Source: a virus. From it: 20,562 nucleotides of DNA. The notes beneath the pieces are model-generated. The model saw only the letters and a list, made by a program, of their open reading frames with translations. It had not been told where the DNA came from and made no database searches. The position numbers were made by a program, and so were the translations under genes. Of this stretch, positions 19,583 through 20,562 are shown one piece after another (the first letter of the stretch is position 1; every line of letters starts with the position of its first letter). The stretch spans positions 1 through 20,562 of the IMG/VR virus record IMGVR_UViG_3300031884_000979; one strand, given 5' to 3'.

Positions 19583-20562
19583 ACAGTTATCCTATCGTTT
19601 CTGAATACTAGATATTTATCGCCTAGATAACCGGTAACTGCGTCTATTATGAAACGGTCAACTGTGTAATCTATAGCATTGAATTCGAACCCACTAAATT
19701 CGATATTTGTTAAAATTTTGGAAGAAGTTCCTGGCTTACAAAAACATAGCGGAACACTTAGCACGTACCCTAATTGTGCTTTACTACCCGATGGAATACT
19801 TCGCATCCATAACGGCAAGTAATTACTCTCGGATTCACCTACAACACTCAATCTTTCCTGCCATAACGTGATACTATTGGGAAAGAACGTATCAGGGTCT
19901 GGGTTACTTACTTCGTAACCTGTGCTGTCCACAGTGACCATAGGCAAGTCTCTCAAACTTTGTGGAGCATTTGCATTAAGATCTGCGGAATTTTGTTGGA
20001 AAAAATTAATACTGTTGTCTACTGTTATGTTGTCTGAATCAAATCCATCGCTAGTAACTTTAAGAGGTAAATGTTTTCCGTCAGGCTCCATAGGATCAAC
20101 CATTTGTACATATACCACTTCGTATACAACATTACCTGTGTTAGGATCTATTGCTTGTGCTGTTTTAACACTGTCAAATTGGAATCGTTTTTGTTTAACA
20201 TTAAGACCTATTGCACCTATATAGGCAGCCGCATCTTGTGTTTGAATTCCAGCATACACTAACATTGATAAATCAGATTGAACACCAAAGTTTGAATCAT
20301 TAGGACGATAAATGCTACTAGGAGTGAATATTGTATCATCGGTAATAAATGCTTTAAATGCATTTCTTTGTGCAGATTTCAAATAAGGTTTTGTGATTAT
20401 ATTGCTATAAGCTACGTTATTTGGTGTGCTTACTATGATTGTAAAATCTCGAGTAATGGCGCTGTAATTGAATTGATCTCTTGCTTTGATAGACGCAACA
20501 AACACACGGTCTATAAGAGTACTATTGCCATCAAAGGTCATAGCCCCCATATCAAATGTTGT
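19579..20562 (-). CDS. Structural (tail/baseplate-like) protein, N-terminus beyond the window
   Basis: The frame is open to the right edge (codons before the ATG at 20550 read ...TTFD without a stop), so the listed 327 codons are the C-terminal part of a longer protein. The visible N-terminal segment ([29 protein letters not shown]) resembles the end of an Ig/cadherin-like beta repeat. The rest is a beta-rich region with aromatic patches ([34 protein letters not shown]) typical of T4-like baseplate or wedge-associated structural proteins. The product ends FRNDRITV, and the TGA overlaps the fibre-like gene start. Its exact identity (gp-type) cannot be assigned without the missing part. Confidence 0.65.
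   Translation of the reverse strand, partial: TTFDMGAMTFDGNSTLIDRVFVASIKARDQFNYSAITRDFTIIVSTPNNVAYSNIITKPYLKSAQRNAFKAFITDDTIFTPSSIYRPNDSNFGVQSDLSMLVYAGIQTQDAAAYIGAIGLNVKQKRFQFDSVKTAQAIDPNTGNVVYEVVYVQMVDPMEPDGKHLPLKVTSDGFDSDNITVDNSINFFQQNSADLNANAPQSLRDLPMVTVDSTGYEVSNPDPDTFFPNSITLWQERLSVVGESESNYLPLWMRSIPSGSKAQLGYVLSVPLCFCKPGTSSKILTNIEFSGFEFNAIDYTVDRFIIDAVTGYLGDKYLVFRNDRITV
19613..19620 (-). promoter_or_regulatory. T4-type late promoter box (GATAAATA)
   Basis: The minus strand reads GATAAATA inside the end of the 323-codon structural gene, 30 bp upstream of the fibre-like gene start. It is identical to the boxes at 947-954 and 5569-5576. It could give the fibre-like gene an additional late transcript. 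Confidence 0.55.

Noticed and set aside
1-20562. tRNA genes, CRISPR arrays, insertion sequences, integrase or attachment sites
   Set aside because: The only non-coding gaps (5524-5601, 9817-9882, 13389-13541, 14262-14336, 16814-16885) are too short or hold promoters and hairpins; no spaced repeats, transposase or recombinase motifs are visible.

Overview
The window looks like part of the genome of a T4-like tailed phage (myovirus type) with AT-rich DNA, probably from an aquatic environment and infecting a Gram-negative bacterium. The evidence is a T4 gp44-type sliding-clamp loader ATPase, a GroES/gp31-like co-chaperonin, a PhoH-like ATPase, matches to the T4 late-promoter box (TATAAATA type), many very short gene overlaps (ATGA and TAATG), and an i-spanin/o-spanin pair, which is only needed where there is an outer membrane. 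No photosynthesis genes, tRNA genes or integrase are visible. Twenty-four of the 25 coding regions listed are on the minus strand; only phoH is on the plus strand. Both outermost genes run off the window.

Region 1 (1-5523, read right to left) is a block of probable virion-associated proteins: a ligase-like KxDG protein, a nucleotidyltransferase-domain protein, a paralogous small tagged protein, a Dps/ferritin-like protein, a small conserved ORF, and two lysine/alanine-rich core-like proteins. Most carry an N-terminal or internal [LIV]-x-E motif resembling T4 capsid-targeting and prohead-protease cleavage sites, so much of the block may be packaged in the head. A late-type promoter box lies upstream of the block (5569-5576).

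Region 2 (5602-9874) is a proteostasis operon: dnaJ, peptide deformylase, clpA and an unknown 207-aa gene, the last three each overlapping the gene before. A textbook sigma70 promoter (TTGACA, 17 bp, TATAAT) drives it, which suggests early transcription by host RNA polymerase. ClpA keeps an IGF loop, so it probably docks to a host ClpP.

Region 3 (9883-13388) is the lysis cassette and its upstream genes: two conserved unknown proteins, GH19 endolysin, Rz-like i-spanin, Rz1-like o-spanin lipoprotein, a 3TM-type holin with repeats, and a small secreted lysine-rich peptide. A TATAAATA box lies 180 bp before the endolysin.

Region 4 (13389-14336) holds phoH. Its leader can form either a hairpin that hides the Shine-Dalgarno sequence or a competing upstream hairpin. 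A perfect 10-bp palindrome between the convergent phoH and kinase genes is probably a shared terminator.

Region 5 (14337-16870) is a second early-looking unit: a small membrane protein, the gp44 clamp loader, a sulfotransferase-like protein, and an APS-kinase-like domain fused to an HxGH nucleotidyltransferase domain. The last two could make and use the sulfate donor PAPS. The promoter of this unit is nested in the terminator of the unit upstream.

Region 6 (16886-20562) holds the co-chaperonin, a small conserved ORF, a fragment-sized relative of DNA polymerase III alpha without the catalytic aspartates, a 76-aa conserved ORF, a repeat-rich fibre-like structural protein with its own late-type promoter box, and the C-terminal part of a larger structural protein.
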